From assembly GCA_948567375.1 (NCBI GenBank), contig OX419760.1, forward strand, positions 39,556,001 to 39,620,000: DNA of 64,000 nucleotides. The letters run 5' to 3'. The first letter of the stretch is position 1, and every line of letters starts with the position of its first letter. A program made the translations under genes and the position numbers. The DNA is from Lunularia cruciata. Its lineage: Eukaryota > Streptophyta > Marchantiopsida > Lunulariales > Lunulariaceae. Positions 11,215 through 22,252 of the stretch are shown piece by piece. The notes under the pieces were generated by a model. It worked only from the letters and a program-made list of their open reading frames with translations, had not been told where the DNA came from and made no database searches.

Positions 11215-11667
11215 TTGAGACTATGCAAGGTTCCCCAAGGATTTGAGGTGATTTTAGGGGTGGATTTGAGGAAAAGAGAGTTTACAATAGAATTTGAAGA
11301 GAATGTTGAGAGGATCCAAAAACCTACACCACTTGGAGGAAAGAGTGAGTCTAAGTGCTTTTTATGTGGAGAGAAGGGACATAAGGCAAGTTCATGTCTA
11401 TTGACCTTTGAGAGCAAGAGATTGAGGGAAAGGGGAGGCTTACTTGACTTGGGTTTTCATGTTAGACCTTCTTCAACAAGATTGGGAGGGAGAAGATCTA
11501 AGACAAAGGAGTTGTGTGAGGTTTGTGGAGTGGAAGGACTTCCAAAAGGACATGAGTGTAATAGAGTAAAAGTACTTTTGGAGAATTTGGTGAAGGATCT
11601 TGGAGAGAGTCTTAGTATAGTTACAAAAATACTACCACCTTCATCAGCTAGCTCTCAAGATAAGTGA
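11215..11667 (+). CDS. Upstream zinc-knuckle ORF of B1, before gag
   Basis: An open frame of 150 codons lies between the leader and the gag gene. It has a perfect CX2CX4HX4C zinc knuckle near residues 48-61 (CFLCGEKGHKASSC) and a second Cys-rich segment near residue 100 (CEVCGVEGLPKGHEC). The rest is basic and rich in Lys, Arg and Glu. B2 has the same frame at about 33190-33430 (minus), where the knuckle has lost a Cys. Zinc knuckles bind single-stranded nucleic acid, so a role with element RNA is likely, but this is separate from gag at 11903. Tat-lineage Ogre elements also carry an extra ORF upstream of gag; that parallel is suggestive, and homology is not shown. The start is uncertain because the frame may open further upstream. 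Confidence 0.55.
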   Translation: MRLCKVPQGFEVILGVDLRKREFTIEFEENVERIQKPTPLGGKSESKCFLCGEKGHKASSCLLTFESKRLRERGGLLDLGFHVRPSSTRLGGRRSKTKELCEVCGVEGLPKGHECNRVKVLLENLVKDLGESLSIVTKILPPSSASSQDK

Positions 11668-11902
11668 TGGAGATAATCTTTCAACTTATGGATAAACTAT
11701 CCTTGAGAGTTGGATTAATATGCACTCTAGGATTTGATGTTGCTATAGAAATCTTGAAGAAACCTAAATCTTGTGTGTTCCCTAGAGTGGATTATTCTCA
11801 GATGGTGTTAGTCATGTATATACTCTATTAGTTATAGAATGAGAGAAAAGAAAGGAGAAAAAGGAAAAAAATGAGAGAAAAGAAAGATAGTGAGGGGTTA
11901 AG

Positions 11903-12860
11903 ATGGGGAAACTTCCGATTTTCTTTGGCAAGGATGGAGAAGATGTGGAGGCCTTTGTGAAAGACTTCAAGAGAGCTTGCATAGGAAACAATGAGAGGAG
12001 GAAGAATGAGTAGGCCTCATTATTACCAGATTTCTTTGAGGATGCAACACTTACATGGTATGAGTCAAAATACCAAAAGAGAGAGAGGAGAGATGGAGAA
12101 GAAGAGTCTAAGGAGAGTTTGACTTTAGCACTCATTGATAACTTTCTTCCATATGAGAGTTATGAGAGATTGATGAGTGACATTACCTTTCTCAAACAAG
12201 GAGATGGAGAGAAAGTGAGAGTCCATGTGGAAAGAGTGGAAAAGTTAGAGTCCATATTTCGCATAGTGTTGAGGAAGGGTAGGGATGATGTGGAGACTAC
12301 TATGATTGGCATAGAGGCCATGCTTACCAATAATTTTGTGGGAGGGTTGAGACCAAAATTTAGAAGCAAGGTGAGATATGAGAAACCTTCTTCCAAGGTT
12401 GAAGCTATCAAGATTGCAATTTGTATGGAGGAGAGTTTGGAAGGGATGAAAGTGATTTTATGGTGAAGGAAGTTGTGCATCCTCCTCAAGGCTACAATTA
12501 TAGTGGAACTTTTGATACTTTGGTGGCAAGGGTTGCACCACAAGTAGTAGTTGCTCCACTACTAGGTGGATCTACTTCAAACCATCACATAAACAACTTG
12601 CAGATCTCAAGATCAATGTGGTGCAACCATGGGAGAAGAGAGAGGTGGATCAAAATGTAGGGGAGAAGGCCTAGGAGTTGTGGAAACTATCTATATAGAG
12701 GAGGCCAACCAATGATAGATATTGTCATGAAACAGGCCATATCCAAAGGAATTGCCTAAATTCCACTTACCATGGAGGAAGGGTTATGATGGAGCCAATA
12801 GAAGGAAAGAAGGAGGTAGTGAAACCCAAGTGCCTCCTAATCCAAAAAAGGTAAGGGGAT
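11903..12860 (+). pseudogene. gag: B1 gag (one stop and one frameshift)
   Basis: The ATG at 11903 begins MGKLPIFFGKDGEDVEAFVK. The gag core follows: FEDATLTWYESK near 12045, then IDNFLPYESYERLMSDITFL at about 12135, and RYEKPSSKVEAIKIAI. Gag forms the particle that packages element RNA. A TAG interrupts at about 12010. A frameshift near 12440 moves the frame to VKEVVHPPQGYNY...FDTLVARVA, which in B2 (31430-31520) is continuous with the core. The zinc knuckle seen in B2 near 31220 is destroyed here. Positions 11668-11902 are spacer. Confidence 0.8.
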
Positions 12861-12867
12861 AGCATCC

Positions 12868-13185
12868 ATGGATGTGGTTGAGAGCAAGTATGAGAAGGGA
12901 GAGTGCTCAACCTCCAAGGGTCTTAATTTGGAGCTTTTGGTACAAGAGAAGGAGAGCGCTTGTTTTGTAGAGGATGTTCACTCTTCTCAAGAATTTACTC
13001 CAAGCAAGGATACTCCTATGTCTACTAGAAGCACTTGCTTATCAACACTATCAACAATAAAGACTCCAAGGAAGAAGTTAAGGATGGAGGATTTCTTGAT
13101 TTCAAAGCAACAATGGAACTACAATGTGTTGGAGGATGTTGGTAGTCACAAGGCTAACATCACAATGGGCCAATTAATTGCTTGA
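12868..13185 (+). pseudogene. B1 gag-protease linker region
   Basis: A 105-codon open stretch is rich in Ser, Thr, Glu and Lys, with SKYEKGECSTSKG and KKLRMEDFLISKQQWNYNVL. B2 has the same protein segment on the minus strand at 30790-31070. It joins gag to protease in the polyprotein. No domain is recognised. In both copies the frame ends shortly before the family-H LTR insertion point of B1. Confidence 0.55.
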
Positions 13186-13230
13186 ACCCTACCTTGAGAA
13201 AAGAGCTTAGAGGTGGTTTGAGTTCTACAA

Positions 13231-13975
13231 TGTAATACCAAGGGTTAGCCATATGATCTAGCTGTGAAATTTGGTTTGGTAATATCTGGAATGATGTTAT
13301 ACATGATGGTCAAAATAGATCAGATAGAAGTATCACCAAAAGAGTACTTCTACTAATAGGGCAGAAACTGAAATAGACTTGAGAACCTTAGAACCAATAG
13401 CTAGACATATGATTTAAAGGTGAGAATTGGTTTGGTAACATCTGGAAGGATGTTACACATGATGGACTAAACAGATCAGAAAGAGGTATCACCAAAAGAG
13501 GACTTCTACTAATAGAGTAGGAACCAAAATATGCCTGAAATCTTTGAAGGCAATTTCGGAGGCCTAAACGGATGAATTAAGCCTCGAAAATGTGCAGACC
13601 CCCCCACCCCCCCCCAACAAAGGAAAGGCTGGCCTTCCCTCCCCCTGCTTTGTCTCATCAAGAGCTTTCCAATGGTACCTTACTCATGTGATTCTGAGAT
13701 TCCTACAGGAAGATTCCCTAAAAGATTCCCTCCAGTCAAAGCTTGTTTGACCAACCAGATAGGACCTAGACCAGACAGGTCACCCATCCAAGTAAGTAAT
13801 CCAAGGGTGGAGCTTTCTGACATGTCACCTATCTGTGTCCCTAATCCTATGGTGGAGCTTCCTTGGAGGAGATCCTCTTTGTCTATATAATAAAGAGAAG
13901 GTGCTCCCTTGGGGCATCGAATGTTTGAGAGTGCAATCTGTGTTTTCTCTCTTCTCTTGTCCTTGGAGTATTACA
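13231..13975 (+). mobile_element. Solo LTR of family H (copy H1) in B1
   Basis: This 745-bp segment begins TGTAATACC and ends GTATTACA, with perfect TSD TACAA at 13226-13230 and 13976-13980. It matches the two LTRs of chromovirus F (37190-37937 and 59237-59980) and the solo copy 32161-32895. It contains a twofold tandem repeat of about 150 bp (about 13240-13545), a C-run near 13600 and a TATA box at 13884-13893. It formed by recombination between the two LTRs of an F-type element. Confidence 0.95.
13884..13893 (+). promoter_or_regulatory. TATA box of the family-H LTR
   Basis: TATATAATAA about 90 bp before the LTR end is conserved at 59882 and about 37839 in the F LTRs. It is the likely core promoter of this family. 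Confidence 0.6.
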
Positions 13976-14018
13976 TACAAGGAGCAAGAGGAAGAAGAAG
14001 GCAAAAGCTCCAGTATCA

Positions 14019-14387
14019 ATGGGGGTGGTGGATGCCAAGCCAGCACCATGGGAGGCTTGTGAATATGTCTCCAAGATTGATGTGAGAGTGAATGGTCACA
14101 ACATCAAAGATGCACTTGTTGATGGAGTATCAGTAGTAAATAACATGTCAAAAAGGTTGATGAAGAAGTTGGGTATGATACCCTCAAGACTTTCAAAATT
14201 TGTGGTGAGAATGGAAAACAAGTAACAATTTTGACCAATAGGGATGATGGATAAAGTGGTAGTTTCAATTATGGGAGTTCAAAATCTCATGACTTTCCAA
14301 GTCTTGAAGGATTCAAGCTATGACTTACTTCTTGGGAGGCCATGGTTGAGAGCAGCACACACAACTGATAGATGACACAAAGGGTAC
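14019..14387 (+). pseudogene. pol: B1 aspartic protease
   Basis: The frame 14019-14225 contains KIDVRVNGHNIKDALVDGVS, the active-site loop with LVDG where many related elements have DLG or DSG. After a stop at 14223 the same domain goes on with MMDKVVVSIMGVQNL and ends DLLLGRPWLRAAHT at about 14323-14365. LGRPWL is typical of Athila/Tat-type proteases. The enzyme would cleave the Gag-Pol polyprotein. B2 has the same domain split by the solo family-A LTR. Confidence 0.75.
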
Positions 14388-15831
14388 TTGAGGATTGGGC
14401 TATCAAACCATAGAGTCACAATTCCTATGACTAATACCACCAACACTTCACATTCAGATACATCATCTTTTGATTATTGGGAATCAGATTTTAAAGAAGG
14501 AGCTTCAAGTGTGGACACAAGCATGGAGGAGGAGACTTCCACGGAAGAGGATAAATCTGAATCGGATTCAGATGTGTATCCCTTGTGTGCTATGGATTTT
14601 GAATCTAAGCTAGAGGTTTTGGAGGACCCAGATAAATCACCATTGATACTTGAGGAGCTAGAGAGAAGGTTAGCTACCCTCAAGTATGGCCCGAATGTTA
14701 CCAAGGAGGAGAAAGTGAAATTTGAGGAGATTTTCCACAAGTTCATCCATATATTTGCTTCCAATTACAAGGATTTGAAGGAAGTCACCTTGGAGGAGCA
14801 CAAGATAGAGGTGGAATCACATGCAAGACCAATCTGCCAAAAGCAATGTTGCATTAGTCCACCAATATCTTTGGTTTTGAAGGAGGAGATTGATTAGCTC
14901 AAGGAGGCTAGATTTATCTTTGAGGTGGAGAATTCAGAATGGGTGTCTCTAATTGTCAGTGTGAAGAAAAAGAATGGCAAGCTTTGGGTATGTGTGGATT
15001 ACAAGAAGCTCAATGTTGTTACCAAGAAGAACTACTACCCATTACCATTCATTGATGAGATCTTGGAGAAGGTTGTAGGTCATGAGAGGTACATTTTTGG
15101 AGATGGTTATAGTGGATATAACCAAATCAAGATTGCACTAGAGCATCAACAACTCACCACATTCACCACACCTTGGGGAACTTATGCTTTCAAGGTCATG
15201 CATTTTGGGCTTTGCAATGCTCCAGCCACATTCCAACGGTTCATGAACAAGGTATTTGAACCTTTCATTGGGAAATTTGTGAGACTTCATTGATGACTTT
15301 TGTGTCTAGGGGAGCAAGGAGGAGCACTTTGAGCATCTAATCAAGGCCTTGCAACGCTTGGATGAGGCAAATGCATCACTCAACCCAAAGAAGTGCATTT
15401 TTGGATGTGAAGAAGGTCTACTTTTGGGACACATCATCTCCAAGGATGGAATAGCAGTGGATCCTAAGAAGGTGAGGAAAATCTCATACTTTCCATTCCC
15501 TTCAAGCTTGACAAAGTTATGCCAATTCTTGGGGATGGTTGTATATTATAAGAGGTTCATCTTCTCATTTTCCAACAAGGCTTATGCATTAACCATCTAC
15601 ATGAAGAAGGGTGTAGATTACATGGTGATTTTGGAAGACAAGGAGGCTCTCAAAGCTTTTGAAGAGCTCAAGCAATTTCTTGTTGTAGCTCCAATTCTTG
15701 CTAAACCTGATTGGAGTAAGCCTTTCATCCTCTACATTGATGCTTCTAATGTAGCTATAGGATGCACTCTTAGTCAATTAGACCAAGATGAGCATGATCA
15801 TCCAATAGCTTATGCTAGTAGGTAGATGGTT
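14388..15831 (+). pseudogene. pol: B1 reverse transcriptase
   Basis: The RT is long and mostly legible: an acidic spacer (14388-14620), an N-terminal part up to KEEID, an in-frame TAG at 14895-14897, then WVCVDYKKLN, YYPLPFIDEILE, FGDGYSGYNQIKI, FGLCNAPATFQRFM. At 15290 a single frameshift falls directly before the catalytic FIDDF. The connection domain follows (CIFGCEEGLLLGHIISKDG, QFLGMVVYYKRFI), and the RNase H start with KPFILYIDASN lies near 15720. Catalytic Asp residues are present. The two breaks make it inactive as it stands. B2 has a parallel copy at 25180-26428 on the minus strand. Confidence 0.9.
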
Positions 15832-16363
15832 TAAGTAGAAAAGAACTACTCTATCATGGAGAGAGAAGGGTTGGTAGTAATCTTTGGTCTCAAGAAGTTT
15901 AGACACTACTTGATTGGAGGGAAAGCCATCATTGTCACGGATCACAAGGCTTTGAAGTACATCTTCAACAAGCCTAATGTTGAAGGGAGACTAGCAAGGT
16001 GGATGATACTCTTGGCTGAGTATGACTACACCATTGAGGATAGGTCAAGAAAGAAACATGCAAATGCTAATTTGTTATCTAGAGCTTATGATCATGATGG
16101 AGATGAGCTAGTGGATGATTCCTTCCCAAATGAGGAGCTCATGAAAATCTCAGTCACTCAAGAGGTTCCAATGGAGTACAAGGAGATTGTGGATTTTGTG
16201 ACAAGAGGTAACTATCCAAAAGGGATGCATGCTAGGGGGAGGAAGGCCATTGCAGCAAGATCTAGACCTTATAAATTGGTGGAGGATATTCTTTTTCACC
16301 AAAGGAGTAGATGGTCTACTTCAAAGAGCAGTGTGTAAGGAAGAGTCTATCCTACTTATAATG
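15832..16363 (+). pseudogene. pol: B1 RNase H and start of integrase
   Basis: After two stops near 15825-15835 the frame 15856-16338 continues RNase H: ERE at the start supplies the catalytic Glu, then FRHYLIGGKAIIVTDHKALK with the catalytic TDH. It ends in ARWMILLAEYDYTIEDR and ANLLSRA, the usual end of gypsy RNase H. The integrase spacer begins (LVEDILFHQRSRW) and is cut by the family-A LTR at 16364. Integrase resumes at 22253. Confidence 0.88.
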
Positions 16364-16864
16364 TGTGACAACCTGGCAAATATCACTTTTGCGGTAATTG
16401 GGTAAGTAAAGTTTGTTCCCGTAGAGATGCGAGTCCGAATTGGTCAAATACAAAGTCAAACAGTAACACTATAGTTCTTCTTGGTTGCGTCTTTAATCTC
16501 TCAAGTAAAAACCACACCCAGAAGAGAGTAACAAGCATTGATTCACAGTCTTGTCACAAATTAACACTCCATAATCATGACTCCATCAAATCTTTCCAAA
16601 CAATCTTGATTGTGATGATTTAGGCTCTTCCAAAAACGGCACTTCACTGCAAAACAACTTCACCTCAGAATTGTGTTCCACCCTTCCACTAAAGGCACAA
16701 CTTCCTTGATCAAAATTGCTTCACATCAACTTTGCACTGCACTCACAAATGTAGAATACTACCAACACTACAATTCCTCTTAGATCTGTCAAGGCATTGC
16801 TCCGATTGCACTTCACTCAAGATCAAACACACAAAATGAAGATCAAGGTTGGGGAATCCAACGT

Positions 16865-18963
16865 TGTTGTCATGAAAATAGCCCACGTGTACCCTTGAGG
16901 CTTTTGGTGTGTAAATTTTCTTTTCTCTTTTAGTTCTTGTAAGGAACATGGATTTATGTCAATATGTCTCGGGTGTGGTTTTATGCTACCTTGCTGCGGG
17001 AGATATTTCCTATATTATTGTGAAGCTGGATAAAGTTATGGTGTTATTAGCTCAAGGAGTCTTTTAATGTGGCTTGAGCCAAGAAATAATGTTGGGTTGA
17101 CACTAGCTTATGTTCTGTTTACGTTATTGGAATGAAAGAGTACTGGGCTTAGAGGAGAAGGCACCATAAAAATTTTGAGAGAGACAAGGATTTTGGAAAT
17201 GAGGAGAGGAGTTTTGAGATTGGGGTTGAGCAGGAATTTTTGAGAAGAGAAGACAATAGGGTTTTTGGAAAGAAAGTGCCAAAGGATTTTTGAGAGGGAA
17301 TTTGACAAGGTTGGGCAGGAAGTTTTCGGGAAATGCTAGAGGATTTTTGATAGAGAAGTTTGCAGAGATTTTTGAGAGAGACAAGGATTTTTGGGAAATG
17401 AGGAGAGGAGTTTCAAGAGAGAAGTTTGCAGGAACTTTCAAGAGAAGACAGTAGGGTTTTCGGTGGGAAAGTGCCAGAGGATTTTCAAGAGGGAAGTTGG
17501 CAAGGTTGGGCAGGAGTTGAGTTCTTGACAAGGAGAATTATTGAAAGATGAAGGGTTGACAGTTTTGAGAAAGTGCCAGAGGATTTTCAAGAGGGAATTT
17601 GGCAAGGTTGGGCAAGAGTTGAGTTCTTGACAGGGAGAATTATCAAAAGATGAGGGTTGACAGTTTCAGGAAATGCCAAGGATTTTTGAGAGAGAAGTTG
17701 CAGGAATTTTTGAGAGAAGAGAGTAGGGTTTTTGGAAAGAAAGTGCCAGAGGATTTTTGACAGGGGAAGTTTTCAAGAGAAGAGTTGGCAGGAGTTGAGT
17801 TCTTGACAGTGAGAATTATCAAAAGTGATGAAGGGCTGATAGTTTGGGAAATGCCAGAGGATTTCAAGAGGAAAGTTGGCAAGAGTTGGCATGAGTTGAG
17901 TTCTTGACAAGGAGAATAATCGAAAGTGATGAAGGGCTGACAATTTCGGGAAATGCCAGAGGATTTTTGATAGAGAAGTTGCAGAGATTTTCAAGAGAGA
18001 CAAGGATTTTTGGGAAATGAGGAGAGGAGTTTCGAGAGAGAAGTGGCAGGAATTTTTTGAGAAGAAAGGACAGTAGGGTTTTCAGAAAGTGCTAGAGGAT
18101 TTTTGAGAGGGAAGTTGACAAGGTTGGGGAGAAAGTCTTGCGGGAGTGCACATGCTGACAAGGTATGAAAATTTGAGACAGATGAGAGCTAGACAGAGAG
18201 CTTTCGGGAAATGACAGTAGAGAGCGTTTGGGAAAATGCCAGAAGAGCTTTGCAAGGAGTGGTTGCAGGATTTCGAGAAGGAGAGGGCTGAAGAAGGGTT
18301 TTTCAGTGGATCTTTGTGAGGGTTTTCAGAGGAGAAAGAATTGATGGGAGTGTTGTTGGGAGGTGAAGGAAGAAGTCCGGAGAGTGAGTTATCTTTACTG
18401 TTATCGGACAGAGTGCGTGTGAAGGCGCCAGCTGAATTGATTTTCTGTCATAATTTAGTGCAGACACTGTATGAACTGGAGTTGGTTGGCTTTTCCAAAA
18501 TTGTGAACCTTGCAACTGCAATTTTATGAATGACAAATCCTGAGACAATGGTGTGTTCAATCTGTGACTAGCATCAAGGAAAGTTCCATTTTAGGAGCTC
18601 TCAGTCCATCTATATGAATGGTTTGATTCAGTAGTCTGGGTGCCGGGTTGAGCCAAATAGAATAATATTTGTTGTTTGTGAAATTTCCAGCCATTCCTAG
18701 GGACCGTCGGGTCCAAAACCATAGCAGAACCCGCATGAACTAGCCAGTTCTATGAAGGTTAAAGACAAACACAAACCCTTGGAAACCCAACATCTGGAAA
18801 CAAAGAAAAACCCAAAAGTTTACAAAGCTGAGATTTCCAACACACCAGGAATAGGAAGAGAATGTCAGTCTACAAGAAACTCTAAATCAACTACAATAAA
18901 GGCAAACTAAGCACAAGCAGTTAGGTGCTCGGTGCACTCTTGAGGCCAAACAATATCCCCAAC
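16865..18963. mobile_element. Element K: TGTTG...CAACA insertion in A2, probably a solo LTR
   Basis: It interrupts family-A LTR sequence that is continuous in other copies. It begins TGTTGTCATG and ends CCCCAAC(A), giving an inverted TGTTG/CAACA terminus as in many LTRs. Flanks are AACGT (16860-16864) and AATGT (18964-18968), a duplication with one mismatch. About 2.1 kb hold no retroviral domain and no convincing ORF. The middle is a degenerate minisatellite (17150-18290). The likely reading is a solo LTR of another, possibly copia-type, family; a non-autonomous element is the alternative. Confidence 0.6.
17150..18290 (+). repeat. Degenerate tandem array of about 100-bp GA-rich units in element K
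   Basis: Blocks such as AGTGCCAGAGGATTTTCAAG, GTTGAGTTCTTGACA and GAAGGGCTGACAGTTT recur in the same order, most clearly at 17470-17572 and 17573-17675 and again at 17745-17850 and 17855-17960. Units vary by deletion and substitution. The long minus-strand open stretches here are a by-product of the repeats. Confidence 0.7.
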
Positions 18964-19263
18964 AATGTCTAACAAGCACACTGACTTGCACTTCAAAATT
19001 CTCCACACACTCACAAACACAATTGCAAAGTTGATACTTGGAATCAAGCTCAAGCAACGAGCACTGCTTCATAGCACTTCGCTTTATCTATTCTTAGAAT
19101 TATGAGCATTGAACAACATAAGACTGCAAATGCCACTCTTAAATAGTGAAAAAATTGATAGTTATCTTCCTAATGTACCTCTTCCTAATGACTCTTCAAA
19201 CTTGCAGATCCAAAATGACAATGCATCTCTTCATATCTGCCTATTCAAATCTCAAATCTGTTT

Positions 19264-21240
19264 TTAATCTAATCCGATGTCTACTTCTTCTTCTACCTTC
19301 AAACTCAAACCTGAAGTAATTTTACTTCCTACTACTTTGTCCTCGGGTTTCATATCTCCTACATCTTCTACCAGATCCAATAATTCTCTTTCCTGATCTG
19401 AAATTTCACTAGTGGGTAATCTATCTAACTCTTTATCTCCCGACCCACTCTTCTCTATTGTCTCCAATGGTAACTCCAAAGACATCTGCACTCCTACTTC
19501 ATCTACTTTGGGTTTGGCTCTACCGTCTTTCCGAAGTTTATCTATCTCTAATTTTACTAAGTCTAATCTAATTGCAATATTGTCTTGGACTTCCAATATC
19601 TTCCTATCTACACAAGTCCTGAGACTAATCAACAGCGCATTCAAATCTATATCCTTTGCCTATCTCCTCCTCGTCTCCTGCACCAACAACTTCAACTTGT
19701 GCAGCCTCATCTCCTCAATTCAAATATTGGCCTCTGTACTCAACATTACATTCATCCTGATGACAATCTTCTTCAATGGCTCCAATCTCATCTTCTGTTC
19801 ACGTTCCCGATCTGCAAGCCAATCTTCTCTGTACATTGCCAATTCCACCTTGAACTCGGCTTTCATAGTTTCTTTCTCCTTCTCCTTTTGCTCAATCTTC
19901 TCCTCTTGATTACGAAGTAACTCTTGTAATCTCTCTTCTTCCCAATATCTCACTGTCAACTCTCATTGCCACAATTGCTTCTTCTCCTCTACACTCTCCA
20001 TCACTCTATTGAGCTCTTGTTCCTTTGCTGCTACCCTTGCCATAGCATGGATAATTTCAAGTCTAGAATCAGCAAACTGTTGCTTCAAGATTTCATATTC
20101 TGCTACTTTTCTTTCCCTCGCGATGTCACTCTTCTTCACAAGTTCTTCTCGATACTTTGCTTCTCTCTTCAAGTCCTCAATCACTTGATTATGTACTATT
20201 GCCTCCCCTTGCAGTACTTCCCTTTCCTCCTCACCTTGGGTTATACACTTCTTCAACTCCGAGTTCTCTTCTTCCCATCTCGCAAAAACCTGCAACACAG
20301 TCTTCCCCTCCGGACATTTTGACTGCATTTCCTTCTTCTTGTGCTCCAACTTCACCAACAATGGACACAAAATCTCCCGTAGGTACTCCACTCCATCACT
20401 TGCAACTACTTCCTCCTACGTAGCAATCTCCTTCCTTACTTCTTGTTCACCCGATACTCGCCTGCTTCGCTGCAGTCTTCGTATCGAAATAGACGCCTCA
20501 CTTCCCAAGCTAGCATTTGCTTCTTCCTTTGCCTTACTCGGACCTGCTTCACACTTCACATTGCGTCTTGAACAAACTCCCCTCTGAATCATAGACTTCT
20601 TCTCCTTGGGCTCAAGTACTTCGTCCTCCAACTTCTCATTATTTTCTTGCTCGAGCTCCACCCGAACTTCTTCTTCTTCTTCTTCAGCAGTAGCAGGTAC
20701 CGACGTCATTTCTCCACCTTCATCACTATTGCTACTTGTATCTCCACTTTGCAGCATGAGCTCCGGTTCTTCCTTGCATTTTGAGTCGGACTTGCACTTG
20801 GCTTTGCCTTCCAAGTCTTCATCTTTTGATGCGATCAACACCATGCCTCTCTTCGGGTTTCCTCTCCTGGTCTTCCGAGTTCTTGTCTTATCTTTATCTT
20901 CTCCTTGCCGACTCTGCTTCTTTGAATTTGGAGTACTCACTTCTATCTCCACCCTCTTACCCGTCTTTGCGTAGTACTCATCTGTGCTTCAAAGTTGAAG
21001 AATGTATTGCTGCTCTTCCACTTGGACTTCTCCTCTCAAGTCGGGATGGAAGTGAGATACCATTCGGTTGCGCTCCGCTAAATTGAGCAAATTCAACCCA
21101 AGGTAGAAATGTGTTGCAAACGGCATGATGTAATGTGGAGGTGACTTATCCCACAAATTCCACACCATCTGTCTTGTCCTCCCATGGAAGCACCTTGCCC
21201 AATTGATAGGTTCTCTTGCAAAAAACTTATGGAAGAACAT
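19264..21240 (-). pseudogene. LTR-encoded ORF of family A, C-terminal coiled-coil part (A2)
   Basis: Read leftward from 21240, one frame stays in register for the whole stretch with only stops at 20989, 20416, 19963 and 19720 and no frameshift. It begins MFFHKFFAREPINWARCFHG, then PHYIMPFATHFYLGLNLL, a charged low-complexity region with basic patches (KDKTRTRKTRR) that could act as nuclear signals, an acidic part (EEEEEEVRVELEQENNEK), and about 350 residues of heptad-rich coiled coil. It ends in the conserved acidic tail VEEEVDIGLD. The function is unknown. It lies inside the LTR, upstream of the TATA-like box. Lack of frameshifts suggests that coding was kept until recently. Confidence 0.65.
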
Positions 21241-21243
21241 TGC

Positions 21244-21756
21244 TTAGTGTTTCATCACATAAGTCGTTCTCTCCGGCTTCAGGATTGCCATGAGAGCACT
21301 CACAATCCCTTTCTTCACTAGATCTTTGTAACTCTCAACCTTATACCCATTCTTTGTTCTCTTTGAAGAGAAAGCATCCCTCACTTCTTGGGTTTCTTCT
21401 ACTACTTCTCCCTTCCCCAAGAATGTGGCACCTTGCTCCGCGCCTGCCTCTCTCCCAAGCACTAATCTCCAATCCGATTCTATCAAGCGAGCCGGATTTC
21501 CTCTCTTCCCCACTTCCTTGGGGCCATTGAGACACTTACTCTTGATTATATCCATCATGAAACCTGGAAAACTCACATTCCAGTTCCATGCCAAGAAGGT
21601 GATCCGAAGTCGGCTCAAGACTTTGATCCTCATGATCACATCTAACCTCCAAATTGCATGATTCCTCGATGCAAATTTGGAGTTCTTTCCTCCTCCTATC
21701 TCTCCTATTTTCTCATTGTCTCTCGATTTCACTCTCTCAAATTCTCCTCTACACAC
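21244..21756 (-). CDS. LTR-encoded ORF of family A, N-terminal part (A2)
   Basis: The 170-codon frame contains the most conserved block of the family: RIKVLSRLRITFLAWNWNVS, FPGFMMDI, KRGNPARL, DWRLVLGREAG, and NGYKVESYKD, ending TTYVMKH at a TAA. Copies at 29550-30047 (minus), 40186-40778 and 47095-47763 share it. No known domain is recognised; it looks globular, with a Trp-rich hydrophobic core. The stop is in the same codon position as the stop in A3 and A5, and the reading frame simply continues into the coiled-coil part. The start is uncertain; A5 suggests that the frame can open further upstream. Confidence 0.6.
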   Translation of the reverse strand: MCRGEFERVKSRDNEKIGEIGGGKNSKFASRNHAIWRLDVIMRIKVLSRLRITFLAWNWNVSFPGFMMDIIKSKCLNGPKEVGKRGNPARLIESDWRLVLGREAGAEQGATFLGKGEVVEETQEVRDAFSSKRTKNGYKVESYKDLVKKGIVSALMAILKPERTTYVMKH

Positions 21757-22252
21757 TAGCGCGTCTTCAACTCTACTTCCCTTCCCCCCCGATCACCTGC
21801 AGGACAACTTCTCAACAGCAAAGGAAAATTGCTCGACATTGCTTCATTGTTAGCCCAATTTTTATAGAGTCGCGCTTTCTTTGTCTCTCTTCAATTTGAG
21901 TTTCTACCAAGAAATCACACCTCTTGCATGTGCCTGTCATTGTCAATTGTACTTCATGTGTATGAGCCGCCAGTTTTGAACAGTCCCTTCTTGAATTTCT
22001 CGCCCCAATAAAAGGTTGTTACATTGTCTTCGCCTTGGGTTGAGCTCCCCCGATACGAAGACTCCTTACTTTGGGTTGGATGCTAACAAGGCATATCCGA
22101 ATACTTTGCCTTATGACCCAAAGCTACTTTACCTCGGGTTTCATCCCAAAGACTCTTTTCTTTGGCTTCTTTGGCCATACAGGCGCAATCCGACTTCTCT
22201 ATACACTTCTTCTTCTCTATTTTGAAAAAAAACAAAAAATGTGGGCACCACA

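Larger units (their letters stand above)
16364..22252 (-). mobile_element. Family-A LTR copy A2 in B1, itself split by element K
   Basis: On the plus strand it reads TGTGACAACC at the left edge and TGTGGGCACCACA at the right edge. Flanks are TAATG (16359-16363) and TAAAG (22253-22257). The uninterrupted B2 homologue at 24575-24600 has one TAAAG there, so this is a TSD with one mutation. Without the 2.1-kb element K (16865-18963) the LTR is about 3.79 kb, the same size as the solo A3. It carries the LTR-encoded ORF in one continuous reading frame. No internal retrotransposon region is present, so it is a solo LTR. Confidence 0.9.

Noticed and set aside
13596-13620. C-rich run as a structural motif
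   Set aside because: It is a local homopolymer expansion in one family-H LTR; the homologous site in H2 is short.
17124-17531. Long minus-strand open stretch with Pro, Leu and Ser-rich repeats
   Set aside because: It is produced by the GA-rich tandem array of element K; units shift and no domain is seen.
20606-20974. Ser-rich plus-strand open frame
   Set aside because: It is the complement of the acidic and coiled-coil part of the family-A LTR ORF, which runs on the minus strand.
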